Part shown: piece by piece, positions 54,401-62,999 of the stretch
How positions within the stretch are numbered: position 1 is the first letter of the stretch
Layout of the letters: each line of letters opens with the position of its first letter
Assembly: GCA_017311185.1 (NCBI GenBank)
Contig: JAESUZ010000425.1
Coordinates: 124,001 to 188,000, forward strand
Direction of reading: 5' to 3'
Length of the DNA: 64,000 nt
DNA from: Proteles cristata cristata
Lineage: Eukaryota > Chordata > Mammalia > Carnivora > Hyaenidae
Position numbers and translations under genes: made by a program
Notes under the pieces: model-generated
Databases searched by the model: none
Seen by the model: only the letters and a program-made list of their open reading frames with translations
Told to the model about the DNA's origin: nothing

Positions 54401-57400
54401 TAAGCGAAAGTCGGACTCTTAACCGACTAAGCCACCCAGGCGCCCCCAGTAATTCTATTGTAATTAAAAATTTTTTCTAATGTTTATTTATTTGGGGGGT
54501 GGGGCACAAGAGGGGAAAGGGTAGAGAGAGAGAGGGAGAGACAGAACTGAAGCAGACTCCAGGCTCTGAGCTGTCAGCACAGAGTCTGACTCGGAGCTCG
54601 GACTTACGAGCCTTGAGATCATGACCGGAAGCCGAAGTTGGACGCCCAATCGACTGAGCCACCCAGGCGACCCTTCTAGTTTAATTGTTTAAGGAACCTC
54701 ATACCATTCGCCACAGCAGCTGTACCGGCCGCCATTCCCACTGAGGGTGAAAGCATTCCAGTCTCTCCACATCCCCGCCACGCGCCGTTTTCTGTTTGTT
54801 TGTTTTTTAGAGTGGCCATGCTCTTTCATTTTCAAAAACATTTCAACCAAAGAGAACCCATATCAAGAGTCCACTTCCCAACTTGCCCAAACATTTATAC
54901 AACCCCCCACCCCCCACCCGACAAAGCTTTTGCTGTGTTGCAGCCCCAGGCGTGGCTGCGCCGGGCGTCTACTCCCCGCAGCCTGAGTTCTCCGAGCCCC
55001 TCTGCCTGGTTTCTTCCAGGAGGAGCAAAACCCGAACACCGAATGGACTGACAAGAACTTGCTGATGACAGTCATTTATCTGCTGTTCACCGGGACGGTC
55101 ACGGTCAGCACCACAGTCCGCTACACCCTCTTGCTTCTGTTGAAATACCCTCAGGTCCAAGGTAGGAGCCCTTTGCGCCAGCGGGCCCAGGGAACGGAAG
55201 TGAGGGCTCAAGAGGAAGAATGTTCAGGAGAACACACGGCCGGCTGGAGGCCAGAATGAACCGGCATCGGGGTGTCTGACCAGCCTTGGTGGAGGGGGGC
55301 GGACGGAAGGGCTGCTGCAGGTTGCAGTGGGAAGCGTAATGAAGTGACAGATGAGTCAGGGGACCTCTCAGGGCCTTGTTCTCTTGGTGGCACCTGTATT
55401 CCTGATCCTGAGCAATGGGGAGCCACGGAAGGATGCTGAGCTGGGGAGGGCAGGGTCCAATTAGCATTTTATTTTATTTTTTTTTAATTTATTATTTCTG
55501 GGAGAGAGAGAGAGAAAGACAGCGTGAGCAGGGGAGGGTCAGAGAGAGGGAGTCACAGACTGAAACAGGCTCCAGGCTCTGAGCTGGCAGGCAGCACAGA
55601 GCCCGACGCGGGGCTCGAACCCACGAACCGTGAGATCATGACCTAAGTGAAAGTCAGACGCTTAACCGACTAAGCCACCCAGGCGCCCCCAATTAGCATT
55701 TTAGAAAGATCCTTCCAGGTGAAAGAAGATGCCAGGAGCCCAGGGTAGAGGATGGGATGGGGGCCTGGGCCAAGCTGCAGGGAGAGAAGAGGGGCTGGGT
55801 GGGCAGGTAGAGAATGACCCAGGAGGCCCAGGGGACTGCTGGACCATTGGGGGCACCCTGAGATGGGGACAGAAGGAATGAGGAGCTGTTTCAGGGGAGA
55901 CGCTGAGGCCAATGTGGGACAAGTGTAAGGGACCTGGGGCCACCTGGGGAGAGGCATCCAGGAGGCCCAAGACATCTGGGTCAGGACTTGAGATAAATAA
56001 ACGGGATCCTTGATCTTGGTCGGAGTCCTGAGTTCAAGGAGCATGTTGGGCAAAGAGTTCACTTAACAACGGGGAGGGAGGGGGCGTGTGGGTGGCTTAG
56101 TCGGTTAAACATCCAACTCTTGATCTCAGCTCAGGTCTTGACCTCAGGGTCTTGAGTTCGAGCCCCATGTTGGGTGTAAAATTACTTAAAACAAAAACTG
56201 AGGTCATTAGGGCACAGGCAGGAAGCAAAGGGTACCTGGCTGAGAGGCAGAGCTGGGGGTGTGAACTCCAGGAAAGCCCGGCATTCTGGGATCAGGTGGC
56301 TGCATCAGGTGGGGCTGGGGTGGGCTGACCTGGAAGATGGGGCTTAGGGTCTGGTGGTCTCAGCGGAATAGAGACTGCGGTGACTTTAGCAATCTGGGCC
56401 TCACTTTTCTCATCTAGGAAATGGGGATGGATAATGGCACCCACCTCACAGGATTGCTGTGGGAATTAAGAGAGAGCAGAGATGCTGTGGTCAGCACACA
56501 GTGGGGGCAACCACTGCCACTTTGAGAAGATGGGGGTTCCCAGAGTAGGCTCGCAGGGCCCCTCCCCACCTCTGACCTCCAGCCCTCCTCTTCCTGGGTG
56601 CAGAGCGTGTTCGGGAGGAGCTGACCCGGGAGCTGGGGGCCGGCCGGGCGCCAGGCCTGAGGGACCGAGCCCACCTCCCCTACACGGACGCGGTTTTGCA
56701 CGAGGCGCAGCGGCTGCTGGCTCTGGTGCCCATGGGGGTGCCCCACGCCCTCACCAGGACCACCTGCTTCCGAGGGTACACCCTTCCCCAGGTGGGCCTG
56801 CGTCAGCCACACCCGGTGGCCCTCTCTGCCTCGGGCCTGAGTCTGTTGCTGTGTCTCTGACTTTTTCTGGTTCTTGGTCTCTCTCTGACCTCCCCTCTTT
56901 CTCCACGTCCCTCTCTCCTCCTCTCTCTCCCTGTTTGTTTCTTTCCGGGTGCATTTCTCTCGCCTTTGACTTTGTCTCTGGGCCTCAGTTTCCCTGTCTG
57001 TCCAACAGATATCCTAATTCTGCCTCCATCCAGGGTGGTTGGGACAATCACATGCCAGAGGTGACAGACAGGGGAGCAATTTGGTAACTCAGCCCTGTGC
57101 TAGCCTCCCACAATCAAAAGAGTCTCTCCCCTCCCTCCCTTCTTCCCCACGCCCCGCCTCGCTCCTGCCCTCCATTAGAGAGCAACTCAGCCACCACCAC
57201 CAGGGGGCGATGTCTGCCCGGGAACCCCAGGTGCCGGCCCGCGGGCGGCTCCCTCCTCTGAGAATCAAACCCACAGCAGTTATGATCTGTTTTCTGTCTG
57301 GGACCTTGGGCAAATCACTTCACCCTCTGAACCCCCCTCCACCCCTCTTCTACAGTAGGAACAAAATAGTATTAATTTGAGATCTTAAGGGACCTGCAAG

Positions 57401-59321
57401 ATATTGCTTGCAAAACACCAACTCAGCTCTTAGTACCGGGAGCAGGGGATTCCCCAGGGGTTCCCCGGTCGGGGCCGCAGCACCCATTGCTAATGCAGTG
57501 ACTGTTGCAACTCTTGATAATGGTTATGTAACAATAGGCATCAGTGATTGAGGACGTGTTGTCTCCAGGTGTTGTTCTAAACGCTTCACAAATATACTAC
57601 CTTACTTCATCTTCAGCCTTCAGAGCAACCCTACAACTATTATTGTGCCCATTTCACAGATGAGGGAGCTGTGGCTGTTAAAGATGAGAAGACTAGCTGG
57701 GATCACCCAGCCCCCAATGATAGAGGAAGGATTTACACCCAGGGTCTATGCTTTAACCACGCTTACCTGCTTCTCTTATTTTATTTTAAATGTGTGTGTT
57801 TTTTTTTTTAATTTATTTCTAAGAGAGAGAGAGAGGGTAAGAGAGAGAGAGAGGGACAGCATGAGCAGGGGAGGGTCAGAGAGAGAAGGAGTCACAGACT
57901 CTGAAACAGGCTCCAGGCTCTGAGCTGGCAGTCAGCACAGAGCCCGACGCAGGGCTCGAACCCATGAACCGCGAGATCACGACCCAAGCGAAAGTCGGAT
58001 GTTTAACGGACTAAGCCACCCAGGCGCCCCCTGCTTCTCTTATTTTAATAGCCATAGCATGAGCCTGTCTGTTTTTTTGGAGCTCCCCTCTACTGCACAA
58101 TGTTGGGAACACTGTAACTGATCTCAGGGGTGAAGTGGGAGCGGGCCTGGGCTGGGGAGCCCTCACAGACTGCCCTCACCTACCCAGCCTCGGTTTCACC
58201 TCTGGAAGAGCACTGTGGGAAGGAGCTGGAGTCCGGCCAGGTGGCTTAGGACAGCCCCAGATGAATCACAAGATATACCCTCAAATCTAAAAAACAAACT
58301 TTAAAAATAACAGACTCTGCTGTCACCAAATGCTACCTTGGGCGAGTTGCTTAAGTTCTGTGGGCCTCTGTTTTCCCACCTTGAAAGTGGGAGTCATGTC
58401 AGAAATGACTTCCTAGCCGAAAGATTTCATGGGTTCAAGTGTGTTTGTGGATATGAGAGCAAGCGAGACACACATACATAACATAATAATCTCTGTTATT
58501 ACATAAGAGAGAATGTATCAAAACTGCTGAATGGGGGTGCTGGGGTGACCCAGCTGGTTAAGCATCCCACTTCAACTCAGGCCATGATCTCGCGGTCAGT
58601 GGGTTCGAGCCCCATGTCGGGCTCTGTGCTGACAGCTCAGAGCCTGGAGCCTGCTTCCCATTCTGTGTCTCCCTCTCTCTCTGTCCTTCCCACACTTGCA
58701 CTCTGAGTCTCTCTCTCAAAAATAAGTAAACATTAAAAATAATTTTGTTAAATGCTTAATGAAGTACCTGACCTATAACAAGCCCTTGAAACATGTTGAC
58801 ACCATTGTGTTTTGTGAACTGGCGTCTTGTGCTCTGCCCTCGCGCCTGGTGTGGAGGGATAGTTGTAATTTTATTCTTATTCACCCCTGCCCAGGGTACC
58901 GAGGTCTTCCCGCTCCTCGGTTCTGTCCTGCATGATCCTGAGGTCTTCGAGAAGCCAGAGGAATTCAATCCGGACCGATTCCTAGATGCGGACGGACGGT
59001 TCCAGAAGCAGGAGGCATTCTTACCCTTCTCCTTAGGTACTTGCCGGGCCTGTCCCCTGCTTCCCTGCCGGTCCTCCCCACGTCTGCACGTGAGGGGGTG
59101 AGGGGGCCTGGCCCAGCTCCGTCTCCCTGTCCCCTGCAGGGAAGCGCGTCTGCCTTGGAGAGGGCCTGGCTCGGGCAGAACTCTTCCTCCTCCTCACGGC
59201 CATCCTGCAGGCCTTCTCCCTGGAGAGCCCGTGCCTGCCGGGGGCCCCGAGCCTGCAGCCAGCCGTCAGTGGCCTTTTCAACATCCCCCCGGCCTTCCAG
59301 CTACAAGTCCGGCCCCGTTGA
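48253..59321 (+). CDS. CYP2S1: Cytochrome P450 2S1 (nine exons, whole coding span)
   Basis: Haem-thiolate monooxygenase of the endoplasmic reticulum membrane. The family member CYP2S1 is mainly extrahepatic and is reported to act on retinoids, polycyclic aromatics and eicosanoid peroxides; these roles come from family knowledge. Joined exons are 48253-48423, 49593-49758, 51603-51752, 52150-52310, 52432-52611, 55020-55161, 56604-56791, 58895-59036 and 59140-59321. They give 493 residues without a stop (human protein: 504). Visible landmarks: leucine-rich N-terminal membrane anchor (about 1-24), proline-rich hinge PPGPTPLP (31-38), C-helix around W122, I-helix [10 protein letters not shown] (299-308), K-helix ExxR E357-R360, PDRF 412-415, and haem loop FSLGKRVCLG (431-440) with ligand Cys438. 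The exon lengths 150, 161, 142, 188 and 142 are the standard CYP2 pattern. The start ATG has a strong Kozak context (G at -3, G at +4). Assigned to 2S1 rather than another CYP2 by close similarity to human CYP2S1 from memory along its whole length. Confidence 0.96.
49593..49758 (+). CDS. CYP2S1: CYP2S1 exon 2
   Basis: Residues 58-112 plus the first base of codon 113, starting [16 protein letters not shown]. Pyrimidine-rich acceptor ending in cag and strong donor cacg|gtgagt. Length 166 bp. Confidence 0.95.
49800..49965 (+). mobile_element. MIR relic in intron 2
   Basis: cttgtgcgtgacttagtgtc, tgggcctgtatttccttatc and aacatggagtgatcgtagc. Confidence 0.65.
50335..50660 (-). mobile_element. L2-like relic in intron 2
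   Basis: tccgttcattcattaaattg, ggccctggagtgggtactgg, and later gaggggaccattccaatgag. Confidence 0.6.
51603..51752 (+). CDS. CYP2S1: CYP2S1 exon 3
   Basis: Residues 113-162 plus the first base of codon 163; the usual 150 bp. Contains the C-helix ERWRQLKRF. The family WxxxR arginine position (126) is a Lys here, with Arg at 127. The donor gaag|gtcagc is weaker than the consensus because +3 is C. Confidence 0.94.
51885..52080. repeat. CYP2S1: Pyrimidine-rich tract in intron 3
   Basis: Imperfect (CTCT/CTGT)n, for instance tctctgtctctccctgtctc. It leads toward the exon 4 acceptor and may act as an extended polypyrimidine tract. Confidence 0.75.
52150..52310 (+). CDS. CYP2S1: CYP2S1 exon 4
   Basis: Residues 163-216, starting in [14 protein letters not shown]; the usual 161 bp. 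Preceded by a long pyrimidine-rich stretch and ccctcag; ends at the strong donor ccag|gtaagt in phase 0. Confidence 0.95.
52432..52611 (+). CDS. CYP2S1: CYP2S1 exon 5
   Basis: Residues 217-276, from [16 protein letters not shown] to [10 protein letters not shown], 180 bp, phase 0 on both sides. Intron 4 is only 121 bp. The donor aaag|gtcaga is weak (C at +3), like that of exon 3, and it precedes the longest intron of the gene (2408 bp). Confidence 0.94.
52705..52762. repeat. (CTCCCTTTCTCC)n-like tract in intron 5
   Basis: Alternating ctccctctccctttctccct blocks, pyrimidine only. Confidence 0.8.
53204..53395 (+). mobile_element. CanSINE, SINEC_b-like, intron 5
   Basis: ggacacctgggtggctcagt head; ctgactcttgatttcggctc. 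Confidence 0.88.
53398..53746 (-). mobile_element. SINEC_c-like CanSINE split by a SINE, intron 5
   Basis: taccgtggggctctaactta on the left; cactgagccagccaggcgcc on the right of the young insertion. Confidence 0.75.
53489..53704 (+). mobile_element. CanSINE, young subfamily, perfect 17-bp TSD, intron 5
   Basis: AAGAATCACATGGGCCA at 53471-53487 and 53705-53721. Complete diagnostic set; one of the closest to the subfamily consensus. Confidence 0.96.
54235..54446 (-). mobile_element. CanSINE, young subfamily, antisense, intron 5
   Basis: TSD CAGTAATTCTATT at 54222-54234 and 54447-54459. Carries atttatttctag|gag, a 3' splice-site-like sequence on the gene's sense strand at about 54262, 758 bases before exon 6. 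Confidence 0.95.
54475..54674 (-). mobile_element. CanSINE, antisense, intron 5
   Basis: Old-type copy ending gccacccaggcgaccct. Confidence 0.88.
55020..55161 (+). CDS. CYP2S1: CYP2S1 exon 6 (I-helix)
   Basis: Residues 277-323 plus the first base of codon 324; the usual 142 bp. Starts [16 protein letters not shown] and holds the distal I-helix [10 protein letters not shown]. The alanine of the common AGxxT pattern is Thr300 here (codon acc at 55089-55091), and the acidic residue common in CYP2 enzymes is Val303. Acceptor ttcttccag, donor caag|gtagga. Confidence 0.95.
55472..55688 (-). mobile_element. CanSINE, young subfamily, perfect 15-bp TSD, intron 6
   Basis: CCAATTAGCATTTTA at 55457-55471 and 55689-55703. 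The acceptor-like AG is mutated (ttctgggagag). Confidence 0.95.
56000..56070 (+). mobile_element. SINEC_c-like fragment, intron 6
   Basis: ttgatcttggtcggagtcct, then agcatgttgggcaaagagtt. Confidence 0.5.
56082..56197 (+). mobile_element. SINEC_c-like CanSINE, intron 6
   Basis: gggcgtgtgggtggcttagt, cttgagttcgagccccatgt and ttacttaaaac. Confidence 0.85.
56370..56480 (+). mobile_element. MIR fragment, intron 6
   Basis: ttttctcatctaggaaatgg and acctcacaggattgctgtgg. Confidence 0.7.
56604..56791 (+). CDS. CYP2S1: CYP2S1 exon 7 (K-helix)
   Basis: Residues 324-386; the usual 188 bp. Contains [11 protein letters not shown] with the invariant ExxR pair (E357, R360) and [10 protein letters not shown], ending GYTLPQ. 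Acceptor gggtgcag, donor ccag|gtgggc. Confidence 0.96.
57197..57209 (+). promoter_or_regulatory. CTCF core motif match (forward), CYP2S1 intron 7
   Basis: CCACCAGGGGGCG matches the forward CTCF core CCASYAGRKGGCR at every position. Its orientation is opposite to the two sites near 26 and 28 kb. Confidence 0.5.
57560..57765 (-). mobile_element. MIR, intron 7
   Basis: gcccatttcacagatgaggg and gctgggatcacccagccccc. Confidence 0.75.
57784..58029 (-). mobile_element. CanSINE, young subfamily, perfect 18-bp TSD, intron 7
   Basis: CCTGCTTCTCTTATTTTA at 57766-57783 and 58030-58047. The acceptor-like site is altered to ttctaagagag. Confidence 0.95.
58310..58405 (+). mobile_element. MIR fragment, intron 7
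   Basis: ccttgggcgagttgcttaag and ctctgttttcccaccttgaa. Confidence 0.65.
58531..58738 (+). mobile_element. CanSINE, sense, intron 7
   Basis: gggggtgctggggtgaccca diverged head; body and tail normal. It ends about 155 bases before exon 8. Confidence 0.88.
58895..59036 (+). CDS. CYP2S1: CYP2S1 exon 8
   Basis: Residues 387-433 plus the first base of codon 434; the usual 142 bp. [15 protein letters not shown], then [14 protein letters not shown] (meander region, PDRF variant of PERF), ending in FLPFSL of the haem loop. Donor ttag|gtactt. Confidence 0.96.
59140..59321 (+). CDS. CYP2S1: CYP2S1 exon 9 (haem loop, C-terminus)
   Basis: Residues 434-493 and the stop. Completes the haem loop GKRVCLGEG with Cys438 as the thiolate ligand, then the L-helix and the final beta strand [17 protein letters not shown]. 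The TGA at 59319-59321 comes about ten residues before the human end. Human has a short hydrophilic tail here, and a one-base length difference just after the Arg-Pro codons explains the loss. Confidence 0.95.
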
Positions 59322-60400
59322 CCTCCACCCACCCTGGGGGCCCGGCTGACGGAGGGAGCCGTGGGCGGTGGCGGCCTCCTCGTGGGGGTGGGCATGAACG
59401 TGTGTCTCCAGAGCCACAGGTCCACACCCCATGCAGCCACATCCACACACCAGGAGCTGTTTTCTAGAGTCGGCCGCACGCTCACTCAGCCCACGCAGCT
59501 GCTGAGACATGCAACCGCATGCTTTAGGCAGCCACGTAAAGGGCCACGAGGCATTCAGCCATGCAGATTCTCTGTGGTCCCAGATTTAGGTCATCTGGAA
59601 TCACGACCACGTGCCCAGGTAACACACCATGTCATACACAACACAGCTTGCCTTGATGCACAGCCCACGTGTGGGAGCTTGGCTCCTATCTTCACAGGCC
59701 ACGGAGACAGCCACTGCGTTCAGGGCCCACGAGCCCTCTTCGCCCGCCCAACTTACCAGTGCTACCAGTTCTGGGAGCCTGGTGCAGAGGGGAACATGCC
59801 CCTTCCTGGGTCGTGTCCCCACACAGAGAGACCGGCCCTGTCTTCAGCCCCAGCATGCCCTCTCTCTTGCAGCCACGCTACAGTCCAGCCATATGACCAC
59901 TGCCGTCCGCATGCCCCTGACCACTGAACCATACAGCCAGCCCACACATGACACCAACCCATTTCCATGTATCTTGCCATGGAGACACACCATTCCTGGG
60001 GGTCACTGCTGTGGCATCCTCCAGGCCCTCAGCCCTCAAGGATTCCCCTTTCCAAGCACCTCGATCCTCGAATGCTCCCAAATATAAATATACCCTCAGT
60101 GTGCAATTGTGCACAGGGGCCTGGGACCCAAGTAAACTTGGACACACAGGACCGTCCGATCAGAGAAGCGCCCCCACCCTCTTGTTTATGTAACCATGTT
60201 AAAAGCCTCCCCTGCCCGTCCCCCCGCACTTACACTCTGACCCCCCTCCCCTCCCCACCTCCCAGTGGTGAAAGGGAGCCGGTGAAAGGGGCTGCCCAGT
60301 TGGGGCCAGATGCCAACTCCCAGTGTCAGGGAAGAGGCCAGTTCTGACGTCCTTGTGACTTGACGGTCCCCGTTTTGCAATAAAAGTTGATGACTGGCCC
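59322..60400 (+). other. CYP2S1: CYP2S1 3' untranslated region
   Basis: About 1.1 kb of mostly unique, GC-moderate sequence between the stop codon and the polyadenylation signal, with no CanSINE inside. The absence of SINEs contrasts with the introns and the flanking DNA. The exact cleavage point is inferred. Confidence 0.75.
60379..60384 (+). promoter_or_regulatory. CYP2S1: Polyadenylation signal AATAAA of CYP2S1
   Basis: Canonical AATAAA about 1058 bases after the stop, followed within 20-50 bases by a GT-rich stretch (ggtgtccctgtgacagtgt). It is the best poly(A) site downstream of the stop; an AT-rich patch near 60083 lacks the hexamer. Confidence 0.8.
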
Positions 60401-60833
60401 ATGTCAGGGCCTGGTGTCCCTGTGACAGTGTCTGTCATTGTGAGTAAGGGGTGGGGATGGGGGGTCCGCCCCTCCCTCGAGGCTGGGCGGGAGCTAAAAA
60501 CCACGGCCCCCGCCTGCCCTGGCTGCTGACATCAGTACACCAGATGTGGAGGGCGGGGAGGGGGGGAGGCCTGTGCTGGGCCTCACTTCCCGTGAAGCTG
60601 ATGTGGGGAGGGGGTGCGGGCAGGGAGAAAGGAACAGGCTGAACTGCAGGCCTGGGGGGTGGGGGGTGGGGGGCCCAGCCAGGGAGAGCCTACAGGTGAA
60701 GATCCAGACCCGGGCCCTGGAACCTTCCCAGTCTGAAAGCTGCCGGAATTGGATTCCTGACCCAGTTCTGCCTCTTCCACGGGCTCTTTTCCTCATGCCT
60801 TCCCGTCACAAGGAAGGGAGGTTTCACACACAA

Positions 60834-60930
60834 AAGTTGAGGGAATAGTGCAATGAACCCCTATGCCCATCACCCGGCCTCCTTGATAACCATCAACTTT
60901 CTGCTAGTTTTATTTCTTATTTATTTCTTC
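60834..60930 (+). mobile_element. L1M fragment
   Basis: gggaatagtgcaatgaaccc and tgcccatcacccggcctcc. Confidence 0.65.
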
Positions 60931-60934
60931 CCAT

Positions 60935-61169
60935 TTTTTTTTAAACCTTATTTATTGTTAGAGAGAAAGACAGAGAGAGACAGAGAGAAAGCATGCATGA
61001 GAAGGGTAGGGGCAGAGAGAGAGAGGGAGGGAGGGAATCCCAAACAGGCCCCGCATTGTCAACGCAGAGTCCGCCCCATGCGGGGCTTGAACTCATGGAC
61101 CCGTGAGATCATGACCTGAGCTGAAATCAAGAGTCAGACGCTTAATCCACGGAGCCACCCAGGTGCCCC
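60935..61169 (-). mobile_element. CanSINE, antisense
   Basis: SINEC_b-like head region (gctgaaatcaagagtcagac); ends gccacccaggtgcccct. Confidence 0.87.
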
Positions 61170-61325
61170 TGGTTTTCTTTCTTCTATCACTCTGCTATGA
61201 TTGTTTAAGATTTTTTAAAAATTTCTTTTTTAAGCCAAATCTATGTTTTTATTTATTTATTTGGAGAGAAAACAGAGCACATGTGCGCTCTCTATCAAAA
61301 ATAAACTTTTTTTTTTTTTTTCAAA

Positions 61326-61454
61326 GGGGCATCTGGATGGCTCAGTCCATTAGGCATCCAATTCTTGGTTTCGGCTCAGGTCATGATCTCACAGTTCTGT
61401 GAGTCTGAGCTTCACATCAGGCTCTGTGCTGGCGGCATATAGCCTGCTTGGGAT

Positions 61455-61487
<33 letters not shown>

Positions 61488-61545
61488 GTCCCTCCCCCAC
61501 TCACACTGTCTCTATCTGTCTCAAAAATAAACTGTAAAAGAAATT
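61326..61545 (+). mobile_element. CanSINE, sense
   Basis: aggggcatctggatggctca head; (TC)n tail at 61458-61482. Confidence 0.88.
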
Positions 61546-61599
61546 TTTTTTATTGGACCCCAAAGTGAAAATGTAGAAGTAGTATGGTCTTCAGTTGTG

Positions 61600-61765
61600 T
61601 GTGTGTGTGTTAAAATACATATAATATTTATCATTTTAACCATTTATAAGTGTATAAGTCAGTGGCGTTAAATACATTCAGTGGTGTGACCATCTCCACT
61701 ACACTCAAAAGTTTTTATTAGCCCCCAAGGACTCTTTACTATTAAGCAATAATTCCCCCCTTTCA
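61600..61765 (+). mobile_element. L1M fragment
   Basis: ttatcattttaaccatttat and acattcagtggtgtgaccat. Confidence 0.65.
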
Positions 61766-61784
61766 GTTTTACTTTTTATTATTT

Positions 61785-61992
61785 TTTTAATGTTTTGGGG
61801 TTTTTTTGAGAGATAAAGACAGAGCATGAGTTGAGGAAGGGTAGAGAGAGAGGGAGACACAGAATCTGAAGCAGGCTTTAGGCTCTAAGCTGTCAGCACA
61901 GAGCCCAACCCAGGGCTCGAACTCACGAACAGCAAGATCATGACCTGAGCTGAAGTCGGACACTTTGCTGACTGAGCCACCCAGGTGCCCCT
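61785..61992 (-). mobile_element. CanSINE, antisense
   Basis: Old-type linker (aagctgtcagc); ends gccacccaggtgcccct. Confidence 0.9.
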
Positions 61993-62019
61993 CAATTTTA
62001 CTTTTTCAAAGTCCCAACA

Positions 62020-62195
62020 GGGGTGCCTAGGTGGCTCAGCCAGTTGAGGGTCCTACTTTTTTTTTGACTCAGGTCATAGTCTCGTGTTTCTAGAGATCCA
62101 GCCCCAAGCTGGGCTCTGCACAGACAGTGTGGAGCCTGCTTGGGATTCTCTCTCTCCCTCTCTCTCAACATGAATAAAAAGAACTTAAAAAAAAC
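62020..62195 (+). mobile_element. CanSINE, sense, diverged
   Basis: ggggtgcctaggtggctcag head with a T-run in the middle; short tail. Confidence 0.82.
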
Positions 62196-62660
62196 AAAGT
62201 CTCAGCAACCACAACCATTTCACCCCTTCTTACAATTACCAATTCTGCAGGCTTCATATTCACCCTTCCCTGATGGCTTCCTAAGGGTCCTTTGCAGTTT
62301 GGTTTGTTCAGACAAGGATCCCATTTGAACCTCTCCAGTCTCTCAGATCTGTAGCCATTCATCAACTTGTGTACAGCTGCTTGCTTTATAAAGAAAAAGA
62401 GACTTAGGTCACTTGCTGTGTGCAAGTTTTCACATCCTGAATTTGTGGTGCCACCGAGATGTCATTCCGTTTCAGGAATTCCCTGTAAAATGGGAATTCG
62501 ACCACATTTGGGCTCATTCTGACAAGGGCTCCCCATTAGAGGTGCTTGGTCCCTTCCTGGTACGTCATGTCGCAGTAACCCACGGCTGCACCTACTGCGA
62601 CCAGGTCCCCATCTCTCCGCTAGGAAGTTTCCCATCAACCTTTCACTTACTGGTCTTAGA
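62196..62660. other. Unclassified stretch
   Basis: About 460 bases without a recognised repeat or gene; a short frame at its end runs into the next SINE. Confidence 0.3.
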
Positions 62661-62661
62661 G

Positions 62662-62765
62662 GGATCTTTTTTTTTTTTAAGTTTATTTTTTAGAGAGATA
62701 GCAAGCATGTGGGGGGAGGGGCAGAGCGAGGAGACAGAATTCCAAGGGGCACAGAGATCAAACAA
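62662..62765 (-). mobile_element. CanSINE, head truncated
   Basis: tttttaagtttattttttag body to about 62765, then a sense copy begins; same arrangement as at 32395-32790. Confidence 0.8.
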
Positions 62766-62965
62766 GGGGCGCCTGGGTGCCTCAGTCGGCTGACCCTCTG
62801 AGTTTGGCTCAGGTCATGATCTCACAGTTTGGGAGTTCAAGCCCCTCATAGGGCTGGCTGCTGTCAGCGCAGAGCCCACTTTAGATCTTCTGTCCCCTTC
62901 CCTGCTTGTGTTCTCTTTCTCTCTCAAAAATAAACATTCAAAAAAATTTTTTAAAATAAAAAAAG
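62766..62965 (+). mobile_element. CanSINE, sense
   Basis: aggggcgcctgggtgcctca head; tail caaaaataaacattc. Flanks gatcaaacaagg / gatcaaaccagg. Confidence 0.9.
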
Positions 62966-62999
62966 ATCAAACCAGGTCTCTCCCTGCTCAAGTCTCCCC

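Larger units (their letters stand above)
53115..54830 (+). mobile_element. L1M relic in intron 5, split by several SINEs
   Basis: Ordered L1M-like blocks: cataacataaaattcaccac, then agtgtcaagttcagtagtgt, ggttaatccatgtcgtagcc, gaatggaattgctaggtca-like sequence, and cagtctctccacatccccgc. Confidence 0.7.
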
